Origin: Physcia stellaris
Taxonomy: Eukaryota; Ascomycota; Lecanoromycetes; Caliciales; Physciaceae
Assembly: GCA_018902385.1 (NCBI GenBank)
Contig: JABSSW010000005.1
Coordinates: 868,001 to 932,000 of the forward strand
Length of the DNA: 64,000 nucleotides
Direction: 5' to 3'
Shown: positions 26,795 to 37,497 of the stretch, in pieces
Layout: each line of letters opens with the position of its first letter
Position numbering within the stretch: the stretch's first letter is position 1
The notes under the pieces: generated by a model
Databases searched by the model: none
Told to the model about the DNA's origin: nothing
What the model saw: the letters and a program-made list of their open reading frames with translations, nothing else
Made by a program: the position numbers and the translations under genes

Positions 26795-27341
26795 GTTGAA
26801 TTGCAAGCCTCGTAATTGATTTCGTAACACGCTGTCCCGTTGAATTGCAAGCCTCGTAGTATATACGCTGTTTCGTTGAATTGCAAGCCTCGTAACACGC
26901 TGTTCCGTTGAATTGCAAGCCTCGTAGTATATACGCTGTTCCGTTGAATTGCAAGCCTCGTAACACGCTGTCCCGTTGAATTGCAAGTCTCGTAGTACGC
27001 TGTCCCGTTGAATTGCAAGCTTCGTAGTATATACGCTGTTCCGTTGAATTGCAAACCTCGTAATATATACGCTGTCTCGTTGAAATGCAAGTCTCGTAGT
27101 ATATACGCTGTCCCGTTGAATTGCAAGCCTCGTAGTATATACGTTGTTTCGTTGAATTGCAAGTCTCGTAACACGCTGTCTCGTTGAATTGCAAGCCTCG
27201 TAGTATATACGCTGTTCCGTTGAATTGCAAGTCTCGTAGTACGCTGTCTCGTTGAATTGCAAGCCTCGTAATATATACGCTGTCCCGTTGAATTGCAAGT
27301 CTCGTAATACATACGATGTCCCGTTGAATTGCAAGTCTCAT
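26795..27341 (-). repeat. Minisatellite, about 16 units of 32 or 36 bp
   Basis: The core GTTGAATTGCAAGCCTCGTA is repeated about 16 times. Two alternating spacers separate the units: a short one (ACACGCTGTCC-like) and a longer one (GTATATACGCTGTCC-like). All three minus-strand frames stay open through the array for 205-235 codons because no unit carries a stop in any frame. Each frame would give a repetitive peptide (for example CNSTGQRIYYEA). I treat this as a property of the repeat, not as evidence for a gene. Confidence 0.9.
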
Positions 27342-27430
27342 AGTGAAAACAACGATATGCGACATGCGACATGCGACGAGCTAAAAACGACGCTAAAAGA
27401 GAAAGCGCTAAAAAGAATTCTTGTAAAAAA

Positions 27431-27516
27431 TATACAATATATTGTATATCATGACATGCCATGTCATGTCATGTCATGACATGATATATCATATCATATC
27501 ATACTATGATATGAAA
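27431..27516. repeat. CATGT/CATAT microsatellite with palindromic character
   Basis: Runs of ATGTC and ATATC pentamers follow an AT-rich palindrome (ATACAATATATTGTAT). It lies inside repeat copy B1, between the minisatellite and the conserved right end. Confidence 0.85.
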
Positions 27517-27771
27517 AGTGTTGATTTCATCAAGAGTCAATTGAGTCGTATTGCAACGAAACGCTCGATTTTTGCGATTTGAACGTAATTATGTGTATAT
27601 TCGAACGCAAAAGCATCAACGTCTCAACGTATAATCGTGTTGTCAATGTTTTTCAAGCGATGCACAATAGAACGATTGTTGACAAATCGTGAGATGATGA
27701 CGAAAACTGTGATAATTGATAATTCTAATTTTATCATAAAACGCTGTTGCAATTTGCAGACGTTTATCTTG

Positions 27772-28630
27772 TTAATTCAGTACAAAAATTATTTTCTAGC
27801 GTGAAATGCACGACTTTCGAATAAATCTGATTTCGAAACAGTCTATTTCGTATTTCGCTTAAGAATTCCTGAGATAAAACGAAAATTCAGAAAGATTTTC
27901 GAGTTAATTGTCAAATTATCATACAATTTATCATACAAAGTGAACAATTCAATCGCAAATATTGCTCAATATTGTGTATGTTTTTCATTGACAATTACAG
28001 CTATTTCACGTTTTGTCACATTGAGCACAGTTTGAACAAGATTATTGCAAACGCATCATTCATTTTTATTATTGATGTCGTTGTTGAGCAACTGTGAAAG
28101 TATTCTGCAATACAAATTAATATGAAAAGTGACATGAAAATTGTCAAAAATCAATGCAAATCGTAAAAACTCGTGCGAGTTTAACGCATTGATGTATTAG
28201 CGATATGCGATAATCGTGCTAATTGACGCTCAACGCTCAACAACAACGCTAATGTGAAGTGCACGTTAAAAAGAGTTTTTGTATATATATTTCATTAATG
28301 AAAATGAAACAATATTGCAACATTGTTGCAACATTATTGCAATTGCAATTGCAATTGCAATAGACAAATTGAATCAAGAGTCAATTGTCATTTGCTTGAA
28401 CAAACGCTCGATTTTTGCGATTTGAACGTAATCATGTGTATGTTCGAACGCAACATCATCAACGCTTCAACGTATAATCGTGAATTGTCAATAATGTGGT
28501 GTTTCTGTTGTACGGGTGGTGGTGGTGGTGGTGACAGGGCGATAATGCCAGGTGGCGAAAGCCACGATATTTGATAACCCCAACCCTAAAATAAAGCGCT
28601 GTTGCAATTTGCAGGCGTTTGCCTTGTTGT
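27772..28630 (+). repeat. TTAA-bounded repeat, copy B2 (strongly mutated)
   Basis: Starts TTAATTCAGTACAAAAAT and runs collinear with the reverse complement of copy A to CTTGTT at 28,623-28,628, where the final TTAA is not preserved. An ATTGCA-rich tract sits at 28,336-28,362. Relative to copy A, most differences near the start are C-to-T at CpC or G-to-A at ApG/GpG. No reading frame is supported. Confidence 0.7.
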
Positions 28631-28919
28631 CTGTCGAACGAGCGCTTCATCTAGCCAGATTACAAGCAGCGATGATGGCCTCATGCTAACAGCGTAAGCG
28701 GCTAGGAACATCTAAAACGTGCTTAGAATTTTTCTTGATCTAGTCAAGAAATATCGCGAGCTTATTGCCAACGCTGCGCTGAAAAGAAGTGTGACAGTCC
28801 TCAAGAGTCTCGACAAAACTGCTCCCGCTTGACTTCCGAAAGCTCATCCCTTGCACAGATCAACCTAAACAGCAAACGTCAACCACACTATCCCTCTCAA
28901 AGCCCTCAAAACAGCGAAC
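28631..28919. other. Intergenic stretch
   Basis: Nothing recognised. Base composition returns to that of the gene-bearing region. Confidence 0.5.
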
Positions 28920-29384
28920 TCACTGATCCATAAAATACTGATTCGCAGCACCCTCATCCGCCTTCCCGTCCACACTATGCTCATAATCATCCCGCAACCG
29001 CTTCCGAACCCGGATACACCCCACCAAAAGCCCATCGATGTCTTTCCATTCATCCAACCGCTTGTTCTGGACTCGCATCTCTCGAAGACGTACTCGCATC
29101 TCTCTAAGCCGTCCGATTATGTCGGTGTTTGGCGGTTCTGAAGGATTGGGCTCCTCTTTCTCCTCGAATCGGTCGTCGAATAATTGTAGCATGCGCACGG
29201 TATCGACTAGAGCGCGGAGGGCTAGGCTGTCTAGTTCTGCTGGTGTGGGCTCTTTGTATGGGTTGTTAGCTGGAGAAGAGTGTACGTTATCCGTGAAGCT
29301 GTGAAAGGGAAGTGAGGCCTTACCTGGGGGACTTTCTTGAGGTAAGTTGGTTGACGCCATATCTTTACCATTGGTTATCTCCAT
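28920..29384 (-). CDS. Hypothetical small charged protein, up to 154 aa
   Basis: The frame starts at the ATG at 29,384 and encodes 154 aa as read. A 54 nt GT-AG segment (29,270-29,323) has good splice signals and length divisible by three. If spliced, the protein is 136 aa and joins ESPP directly to ANNPYKEPTPAELD. The central and C-terminal parts are helical and highly charged, with a duplicated RLREMRV motif and probable coiled coil around residues 85-125. The protein ends NQYFMDQ. No signal peptide or membrane segment is visible. The C-terminal third resembles the protein at 31,161-31,547 in length and ending, so the two may be distant paralogues. Function unknown. Confidence 0.55.
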   Translation of the reverse strand: MEITNGKDMASTNLPQESPPGKASLPFHSFTDNVHSSPANNPYKEPTPAELDSLALRALVDTVRMLQLFDDRFEEKEEPNPSEPPNTDIIGRLREMRVRLREMRVQNKRLDEWKDIDGLLVGCIRVRKRLRDDYEHSVDGKADEGAANQYFMDQ

Positions 29385-31160
29385 TCTGCAGTATGTGGAT
29401 GCGATGTGAGGTTTGATGAGGATTGAAATAGGCTATGGGAATGGGGGTGCGGGCCTTGAATAGTATTGGCAGGAACAGCGACGATGGTTATATGATGACG
29501 TTGGCCTCAAAACGACTTCGTTGGCGTACACGTCATTGTGTGCATCAGCGCTATCATTTGACGCTTGCACTCATACCGATCTGTCTAGAGACGATGAGTG
29601 AAAGGTGTAGGAAGCTTGATTGCTAATTCTATGGGAAAGCTCCAGGTTTATGATGACGAAGGGCCTGTTTCCGAACGGCAGGTACGCCTCCACCTCAGTG
29701 CCTGCCACTGGCAGGTGCCATGCAGGTCTCGTCGTTGGCCTCCGTCTTGTAGCGGGTAGGCTCCTAATATAATCTGGGGGACACCGATCTCGCTCTTCAA
29801 CTGCGCGTCGCAACCGAAACTGACGCCGTCATCGCGCACTTCCTGCAAGCTTTATATCATCTCTGCATGCCTGTTTCTTCGACCAATACAAATTTGGTGG
29901 AGCTTGCGTTTAAGTTGAAACAAGCGAGGAAATCTAGGAATTTGAAGGGGAAGAGGGTACTGTGTATGGCGCTAGAGCATGCAATGGTGGGTAGGGAGAT
30001 TTTGGCGGCGTATGATCGCCTGGCGATGCCGTAGAGGGATATGGGGAGGGATTTGGGGGAGAAGGTTTTAAGTGGGTATCGTTTAAGCCAGTAAGTGCTG
30101 TAGAGTGCTGATGGAAGAGGTGAGGATAGGCTGATATGGGGGATTAGGATAGAGAAAGTTTATTTGTTTGCAAGTTTAGTGAGGATGGGGAAGCATGGGT
30201 TGTCTTCAAAGCACTGGCTCGATATATGTCTGGCTTTAGTACTGTCGCGATGGTCGAGTATTCGCGGGAACTTTGAGTGTATCAGTATTAGGCTGGCAGT
30301 AGACGCACATCCCATTGCGGTACCTGCACACCCCATTCCGATGCACGCACAGCCTGTGCTCTATACGTTCACACCACATATCTTATACACGTACATTTCG
30401 TGTTCCAAACAGGATCATATCCTGCTCTACTTTCGCACCCTTTTTGCTTTTTACACGCATATTTAATTAAGTAGAAAGCATCAATCGATCTATCTGCTAC
30501 ACGACTTAGTCAGTCCATTTTTTCGGCACTTCTCTGACTTTATCAACGTCTGCAATCGCATTCGCATGTATTCGCGTTTATTGATAGAGAGCCGAAAAAC
30601 TGAAATTCGAAGACTCTCAAATAGCACATGCCTTCGAAATCGATACGATTTTGTCCCTGCTCTGCTCGAAACTTCGATCGATTTTTCATACACATAATCA
30701 GATACTTCCCGCATCCGAGGAAGGCAAAATACCCATCAAACTCTGCATATTCAGTGATCTATCAAAGCATCTAGTCTTAGACAAAGAAGCTGATCGCAAT
30801 GCCAATCGATAGAAGAAGTGAGATAGTGATTTCGAGACGAGGCTTGCATGTTCATTTTTGAATCTAATGCCGAAGATTAATATCATGTGACTGCCCCTTC
30901 AGCTGCACAACACCAGCAGCAATATGTATAACGCCAGTAACGATCGTACCCCTCATACCCACCTCACAATTTTCTTACAGGACCAATATGCAAATCTCAC
31001 GAAACAAGCCATTTGAAAACACTTCTCCCGTTCGAATTCCTTCCACTTACTAGTTGATCAATGTCTCGTGCGCCTTTGGAGGATCCATGAAAATCTGATA
31101 GGCCCAGTCTAATCTAGCCTGCAAGTCAGGCTCATTCGTAGTGTCAGTAGATTCAAGAAC
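29385..31160. other. Intergenic, with a possible gene remnant at 29,771-30,034
   Basis: A + strand frame of 87 codons (29,771-30,034) has a gene-like amino-acid make-up (ETDAVIAHFLQALYHLC, KGKRVLCMALEHAMVGREI) but no start codon or upstream exon that I can support. It may be the 3' exon of a gene or a relic. The rest holds only short chance frames and a low-complexity stretch near 30,300-30,470. Confidence 0.3.
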
Positions 31161-31547
31161 CTACTGTTCTAAAAAGTATTCATGCCACATTATTTTCCCT
31201 GATGCTGCAGCTTGCTCCTCGCGTCCAGTCGTTTTGTAATATTCCAATAACCTGCGATGACCTCCAATACTGCTTAGGAATAGGAGATTCATTTCTTCTG
31301 TACATTCGGTCTTTCCCAGTTCTCGAAGGTTATTCGCGAGCCAAACAAAGGCGAATCTGCGTGGTGCCTCTTTGCACTTTTTGGGCCCTAGATTGTCTTC
31401 TAGGATCTTGACAAGAGCTCGACTTCCATTCACAGCTTGTGATTCCAAGTCATATCTCTCCTTCAATGTGAGTGCAGTGGAAGAGTGATGATTCAGAGAG
31501 CTTATAGCTGTGCTGGACGATTGAGCCCCAATTGACTGACTATCCAT
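31161..31547 (-). CDS. Hypothetical protein, 128 aa
   Basis: A single-exon frame from the ATG at 31,547. A Ser/Thr-rich N-terminus (residues 1-28) is followed by a helical domain with conserved-looking hydrophobic spacing (LKERYDLESQAV, FAFVWLANNLREL, MNLLFLSSIGGHRRLLEYY). The protein ends WHEYFLEQ. No secretion or membrane signal is seen. Its ending and layout resemble the neighbour at 28,920-29,384 on the same strand (LRE start, RRL/KRL plus Y motif, Y-F-x-x-Q end). Paralogy is an inference from a short, weak alignment. Function unknown. Confidence 0.5.
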   Translation of the reverse strand: MDSQSIGAQSSSTAISSLNHHSSTALTLKERYDLESQAVNGSRALVKILEDNLGPKKCKEAPRRFAFVWLANNLRELGKTECTEEMNLLFLSSIGGHRRLLEYYKTTGREEQAAASGKIMWHEYFLEQ

Positions 31548-34083
31548 AACTACCGTCTTGATTGATCTTCAAGTCTTTCTACTTTCAGCACGAGTGTCTG
31601 GGAGGTTCTATCTTAGGAACAGATAACACATGTGTTTGCGGGGAGAATACCTAAGTTAATTTCTATCATTAACTGAAGGGTGTCTCTTTTATATATTCTT
31701 GGAAGCTAGCCATGATACGTGGAGAAGTGCGCTGGCACCGAATACCTTGTGCCAGCACGAAAATCATGATTGCTCCATAAGCTTAGATATGTGAGCGTGG
31801 TCGGTAGCCACCTTTGCCACGTCGGCTTCAGCGATGGGTAAACTGAATCTTAGTGGACAAACAAGGGTGTAACGGTCGGACGACGTTCAAAAACTCGCCT
31901 TGGAAATCGTAGTAGAAACGGTTGCGCTTATTCTATGTTTGAGCTTAGATCTCATCGAAGCAACGAGCTGATGCATAGAGTCCCAAGAGTGGTAAGAAAT
32001 TGATTTGTCTTTTCAAGACTCTGATGAATTAAGTGGTTCACGATGAGCGACTTCAAGCTTGGTCACAGTCATAGCCATCAGCTTAGTTCTCATTGTCTCA
32101 CAATATTACAGCCCCTACTAGTCGACATAATAACGGAAGTTCCTCAGTCATAGGGCGCTTTTAGGTCTTGCCGAACACTTTCTGGACGCCAGTAGCTTCC
32201 CAGTAGTTTCGAGTGAGCAAATGCTGCTCCTTGAAACTCTTGTGCAATCGAATTGATTGACAATTGCTTTTGTGTTAAGTCAGGTCGAGAATTGTTGAAT
32301 CTTCGTCTCTACCCTAAGAAATCCACATTCTGTGAATCTGCTTCTTCCATATTCCTCTTAGGCGCAATCTAATGCCTCAAAAGGCACTTTTCGGGCATGT
32401 AGAATCTAGTGCATTCTCCAAAGATTGCAGTGAGCGAATTCTTACATTTGATGACGATGTGCTTGTATTGATGATGATGATGAGATCAACGATCAGAAAA
32501 ATATCTTCAAGCAATGTCTCTTGTTTTATCAGCGTCATAGACACTGGGATCAGGTATCCGTAAACGCCGAGTGGACGTCCGAGCCACCTATAGACGACAT
32601 ATTCGACGTGCCCTAACGATTTATACAGTAATGAGTTACTCGGTATCCATTGCACCGACACTCTTTTCAAATTTTCAGATCTAGCCTAGAGCAGCCCAGA
32701 AGCTCCCAGCCGGGATCCCTAGCTAATACCCAGTGGGCGGGCAGCGAGTCAGAATCTCTTCACCACAGGCTTCCGGGGCTACTTCCGGGCTTGACGCACC
32801 CTAATGCTTACCTAATGCAGCAGAAAAGTCCTATGGCAAGACATGAGCACCCCCCAGGTCTAAGGCGGATAGAATACTGGGATCGACAGTAGCCTGGATA
32901 TTATACATATTAACGAGCTCATCGGTAAGATAAATTCGCGCCACGACGGTCGTCATACTGTAAATCAGCTGCAGCGTGACACAATGGGGATAGTATGAAA
33001 GGCGACAGGTCGTATAGCTGTGTTCCAGATACTCTCAGGGCTTTCCGAGTTTCGACATGCGTCAAAAGTAAAAGGCTGGCTATGCTTGACGTTAACCACT
33101 GTTTATACGCCACTGAACACGGAGGGATGACGAAGTATCAAATAGATCAACTTTTAGCTTTTCTCAAACGTGCTTGAAGGCGTGCGGAGGTTTTCGTTGG
33201 CGCATATGCTCTTGGCGGTGGTCAACATCAATCATAGTTCCCAACCTCATTCGCGCTTCTCTAATAAGTCTTTGATGGCCGTGAAGTACTGTCCTGCCGT
33301 CAAAAGTCCGATGCGTCATCCTTCCCGCATGAGGGGCGCTGGTTGACGACGGAAGAAAGCATCATGCTTATTCTTCGTTGAGGTAAGGACCGGAAGACGG
33401 CATAGAAATTCCGGTGCTGGGGGAAACCTTCCTGTCTTTTATGCCGTTCCACGGGATTTTCAATATAACCGTCCCGTGAGTGAGCACAGCGGGCAACGGC
33501 AGCCGCGAGCGGGTAGCAGCTCGTGGAACGAATTCGTTTGACTCGGTGTGACGAACTTGGTCGACTACATCGATAAGGTGGTTTAAGAGCCTATTCGCTG
33601 GCTCAATTTTCAATGGTTGTCATGGAACGTGGCACTTGGACGGGATTTTTGAACCATATCTCCTGTACACGCGCATCGTCACACGACAGTACTAGAAGAA
33701 CTAGCGATGGTGTCAGCGATCTGTGAAATAAGATATAATTAGGTGGGCATCTGTGTAAGACTCTATACTGAGATCTGCTAGTCAATTATTGGGATGGATG
33801 AAGAACAAAGATGGAGTATACGAGGAGAATCAATCACGCTTAGAGTAATCTGAAAGGGGGCTTGGTCGGATTAGGCTACCAATCGATAGACTCTGTCACC
33901 GTTCGTAAAAAGAAGAAATGAAAGTAGGCTCTCCACTGCGAGACTTATAGAATGAGACTAAATAAAGAAGCGTCAAATGTGCTCCATGTGAAACGATTGT
34001 CCCATTCCTCTTGTTAGTATGTCGAGTATAAGCATTGCTGTGGTCTAATAAGTCGCATTCATAACGCGGATTTACCTCCCCGA
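31548..34083. other. Long gene-poor stretch
   Basis: No complete gene was supported over 2.5 kb. The best frame is a minus-strand run at 33,368-33,613 of 81 codons with a gene-like make-up (HLIDVVDQVRHTESNEFV) but only a TTG start. It could be the last exon of a lost or poorly resolved gene. Base composition is balanced and there is no sign of the AT-rich mutation pattern. Confidence 0.4.
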
Positions 34084-35181
34084 TTACTGGATGCCCTGGA
34101 AAGCTTTAGCCTTGGAGAAGGATTCTTTCAGCGACGTTGGCTTCTCATCGAGGATCTAGGACACAAGAGTCAGTTTCGTTAAGACAGCCACAATAATGGT
34201 GGATTACTCCTCACCGCAAGACTCTCGTCCAGACTGGCCTTTCCATAGTATCCGAATTCATACATAAAAACCATATTCTCGTACAGCTCCTCTGCCCCCT
34301 TCTCCGGCATACCAGTACCAGCCAAAGCGCCTATGTAGTCGTCCTTAGAAACTTGCACATACTTGGCCTTCTTTCCAGCTTCAGGGTAAAGCTCGGCGAA
34401 AGTAGCCACTATCTCCTTGGGTGTGTAATAAGCAGCCGAGGCATACAGTTGTTTGCCCAACAGTCTATCTCTGTGGGTAAGGATTCCCTTGACAAATTTG
34501 CCAGTGTCAGCAGCAACGTCGATACAGGGAATTGGTGTCTCAGGATTCATAGGTAAAGCCAAAGTCCAGTCATTGTCAGGCGGGAGCTGGCGCAGCATGC
34601 CCTCGGGAAAATTGGACATGAAGAAGCCCGGCAGGAAAAAGGTCGCTGGAACGCCGATATCGCGAATATAACGCTCAACCGCAGCTTTCGAGTCGAAGTG
34701 TTCGACTTTTCCGAACTTGCCGTTGGACAACTTGGTAATGTCCAGGAGGGAAGACCAGATGAGGTGTTGGACACCGGATTCCTGACCTGGTCAGCATGTA
34801 CCCGTTGACAACGCTACTACGCCTTGACCAGCCAAGCCAACTATTAAGAACTGGAGAGGGTACCTTTGCCAAGTCAGCAATGTTCCTGCCCTGTTGCATT
34901 TCCAGCTCAGCATCCATCTTCTCCCAGTAATTGGTCATAGCGAAGACGGCATAAGCGCCTTGGAAAGCCGACTTTATCTGCTCCGTATTGTTGATGTCTG
35001 CGGCAACGCATTCGACCCCACGGGCCTCAAGAGCTTTGGCGTTGGGCTTGGATGGATCGCGGGTAATGCCACGAATCTGGAACTCGCTCGCAGTCTTGGA
35101 GTCACCCAGGACTGCATTGATGACTGAACCGCCCTGGTTGCCAGTGGCGCCAAATACAACGAAGATCTTTTTGTCTGTCAT
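34084..35181 (-). CDS. NmrA-like family protein (atypical SDR)
   Basis: An NAD(P)-binding Rossmann protein of the NmrA/HSCARG type. Such proteins sense redox state or repress nitrogen-responsive GATA factors rather than catalyse a known reaction. Three exons on the minus strand (35181-34864, 34781-34215, 34155-34084) with introns of 82 and 59 nt give 318 aa, normal for the family. The nucleotide-binding motif GATGNQGG is at residues 11-18, RGITRDPSKP follows the second strand, and FFLPGFFMSNF marks the NmrA substrate-side region. The start is the ATG at 35,181 (MTDKKIFVVFGATG); an upstream in-frame TTG is ignored. The C-terminal exon (ILDEKPTSLKESF) is supported by a clean GTGAGG...CTAG intron. 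The active-site Tyr-x3-Lys of classical SDRs is not expected and was not seen. Confidence 0.92.
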
Positions 35182-35940
35182 TTTCAAAGAAGAAGAAGAA
35201 GATGATGATGAGGCGGAGGCAGCTTTCGTCGGAGGTGCTGCTTCTTATATAAAGCGCAAGCAGGAGGACGCGATGGTGGTGCAAACATACTTTGGCTATG
35301 CGGCTAATCACAGATAGTTCAGTCCAGGCTAGGGAGGGAGCTGTGTGTGTCCGTCCATGAACGGGCTCTTGCTTTGGGACCATCCTGTTGGAGTGATAGT
35401 CCCGTACGAGAGCTACCCCGCCAGGCTAAGCGATGGCCCCACATAGTTTTGCTCGCTTACTCTTGCCTTTTAAAGGAAGACCTTATCCAATGCTGTCTTC
35501 GATGATTGGGAGGACTCGTGCATTGGTTTTTCTTAATCAGCACTGATTGAGATATCTCCAGGCTGAGTGCAAGTCCAGTCAATGACCATTCCATCTTCGA
35601 CTAGCGTCAGGCCACCCTCGGGAACCTCGGCCCGGGCGCCGTCATCCCAGCCTCGCATGCGCCACTTAAGTAGAGAGTATGAAGTTACTTTAGATACGGA
35701 GGCATGGGAATTCATCGACCACATGATGAAGAGGCTTCGTTGATCGCCCAGGCGAAAGCCCTTCAGCCTGCCCAATGAATCCACAGACAGAAGTGCTCAA
35801 GAAGAGAAGTGCGCATGGTCATAAAAGTAGGCAGCGTGGAAGGAGAAAAGTAGAGTTTCATTATTGTCAGTCCATTCTATCTAGACATCCCACAAGCCTA
35901 CACCACTCTAACTCACGATACACGAATCGACCCATCGACT
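35182..35940. other. Intergenic, with a doubtful minus-strand frame
   Basis: A minus-strand frame at 35,533-35,784 (83 codons, GTG start) has a gene-like make-up (LKWRMRGWDDGARAEVP) and may be a terminal exon or relic, but I cannot attach it to a gene. The TATATAA-like sequence near 35,246 could serve the NmrA-like gene. Confidence 0.3.
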
Positions 35941-36630
35941 TTACCCTCTTCCGATTACCGTCCGTAGCGCACCACTCAGATTAGAGCCCATCGAACCAAT
36001 CTCCCGTCGCAAGGCAGCTCTCCCACCATAAAGCCGAGTTCGCAAAAGAATAGCAAATAGGACCAGCAGATGCACCGGTATCGAGATTTCGAGAAAATCC
36101 AGCAGAAGCTGATCGCCACCACCCCAAAAGCACACCAATCTGCTTATAATGTCCGGATCCATTAACACGACTACCGTGACTTCCAAATACAGTACCAATC
36201 CGCTAACGTCCTCTATCGTATCGCGTTCATTTTCAGGGAAGAATTGCTCCATACTCCAGGCAGCCACGACAGTGCCGACAAAAATGGATAGCAGTGATGT
36301 CAGGCGCCAAAACAGTCCACCCGCTGTTGCGTCCTCGGGGCTGATAAAAGCGCTGTGAGGATTGGCGCAGACACGGCCAAGGTTGATTCTTGACGAGACG
36401 AACAGACTGGAGGAAATGAGACGGAGCCACATAACCATCAGAGGTATGGCGAGGAGAGCGATAGTACTTCTGAGACTGGGTTCGTTGCTGCGCTGAAAAT
36501 CATCTTCGGAGGAGATGTTGGTTAATTGTTTTGGTGCTTTGTCACTGACTTTGTTATTGGCTTTGTCGACATCGAGCTCGCCCTTCTCCCCGAGCGACAT
36601 CGCGGCTGTGAAAGGATACTGGACAGACAT
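35941..36630 (-). CDS. Hypothetical membrane protein with about four TM segments, 229 aa
   Basis: A single-exon frame from the ATG at 36,630. The N-terminal 50 residues are hydrophilic and probably cytosolic. Hydrophobic segments lie near residues 55-78 (TIALLAIPLMVMWLRLISSS), 105-126 (LTSLLSIFVGTVVAAW), 143-160 (GLVLYLEVTVVVLM) and 180-200 (ISIPVHLLVLFAILL). The tail is short and basic. I do not recognise the family. The layout fits small fungal integral membrane proteins of unknown role. It is divergent from the acireductone dioxygenase gene, with 867 bp between the two start codons. Confidence 0.65.
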   Translation of the reverse strand: MSVQYPFTAAMSLGEKGELDVDKANNKVSDKAPKQLTNISSEDDFQRSNEPSLRSTIALLAIPLMVMWLRLISSSLFVSSRINLGRVCANPHSAFISPEDATAGGLFWRLTSLLSIFVGTVVAAWSMEQFFPENERDTIEDVSGLVLYLEVTVVVLMDPDIISRLVCFWGGGDQLLLDFLEISIPVHLLVLFAILLRTRLYGGRAALRREIGSMGSNLSGALRTVIGRG

Positions 36631-37497
36631 GCTGACTTTGGATATGATGTTCCGTGAGAAATTTTGTTTCCGAAACGAAAAGCTTCACAGTGTGTATGCG
36701 TTGATGAAATTCATTTGGAGGTGAGACCATTTCAATTGGAGATGATCGCTTTTATATCGCCATTGGAAACATGGACAGATAAACCTTTTGATCCTAGTGC
36801 TCCAAATAATCGATATGACTCATTGTCAGAGTCAACGCTGCCTATCTCGGTCTATTACTCTGTTGCAGGCCGAGATCGGTTGAGCGAATTAGAGAACGAC
36901 GATTCTGGTTGAACAAGCCTCTCCCGACCGCCTCGAAACTCTAGTTCCTCTCTCTTATGAATAGCGAATTAGCTTATGTAACCTTCACGGTCGGGCAGCA
37001 TAAGTGGTCCCTTTCCTTACGACAAAACTTGGCAGCAGCTTGCTTCCGTATCGCCACGAAGAATGATGGTCTCGTCAATGATACGTACAGATTCGAGATC
37101 CACCAAACTGAACGACGCCAGTTTTCCCTCATTGTGAACACCACAGGCATTTCCGAACACTATTGGTAACTAGTCAAAGCAAAGAAGCATTTTATTAATA
37201 CTTTTTTATTGTGTCTAGAACAACAACCATTTAAAGCTTGGCAAAATAATTATCAAGAATCCATTTCTGCCTTCACATTTGAAAGAATCACTGCACTAGC
37301 GTAGCACTAGTCGAAGCACAAAATGTGATACCTTCGTGTCATTCACGGGTGATGTGAACACGGCATGGTTTCCTACTACTCTCTTACCTTATCTGCCTTC
37401 AAGACAAATTATCGGTCTTAAGACTCTCATCAATTCTTAAACGTGAATTCCTGATCACGAAACGAAAATCACAGTTCTAACGCTATTGAATATCAAA
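36631..37497. other. Divergent intergenic region
   Basis: Lies between the 4-TM gene (minus) and the dioxygenase gene (plus). Only short frames (at most 82 codons) without family features were seen. Confidence 0.5.

Larger units (their letters stand above)
26556..27775 (+). repeat. TTAA-bounded repeat, copy B1 (expanded by a minisatellite)
   Basis: The segment starts TTAACCCAGTACAAGAAT and ends CTTGTTAA. Its first 200 bp and last 350 bp match copies A (inverted) and B2. The middle is replaced or expanded by the minisatellite at 26,795-27,341 and a CATGT/CATAT-rich microsatellite. The left part is the least mutated of the three copies, keeping GGCCTGCGG and CCGTATTCAGGC, and serves as a near-ancestral reference. 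Its terminal TTAA at 27,772-27,775 is shared with copy B2, so the two copies abut in tandem. Confidence 0.7.

Noticed and set aside
26627-27462. Three long overlapping minus-strand frames (205-235 codons) as repetitive proteins
   Set aside because: They are the three frames of one minisatellite without stops. There is no start context, no unique domain, and the array is absent in the sister repeat copies.
30164-30466. A 100-codon + strand frame
   Set aside because: His/Pro/Ile-rich low-complexity composition, no homology sense, and no splice neighbours.
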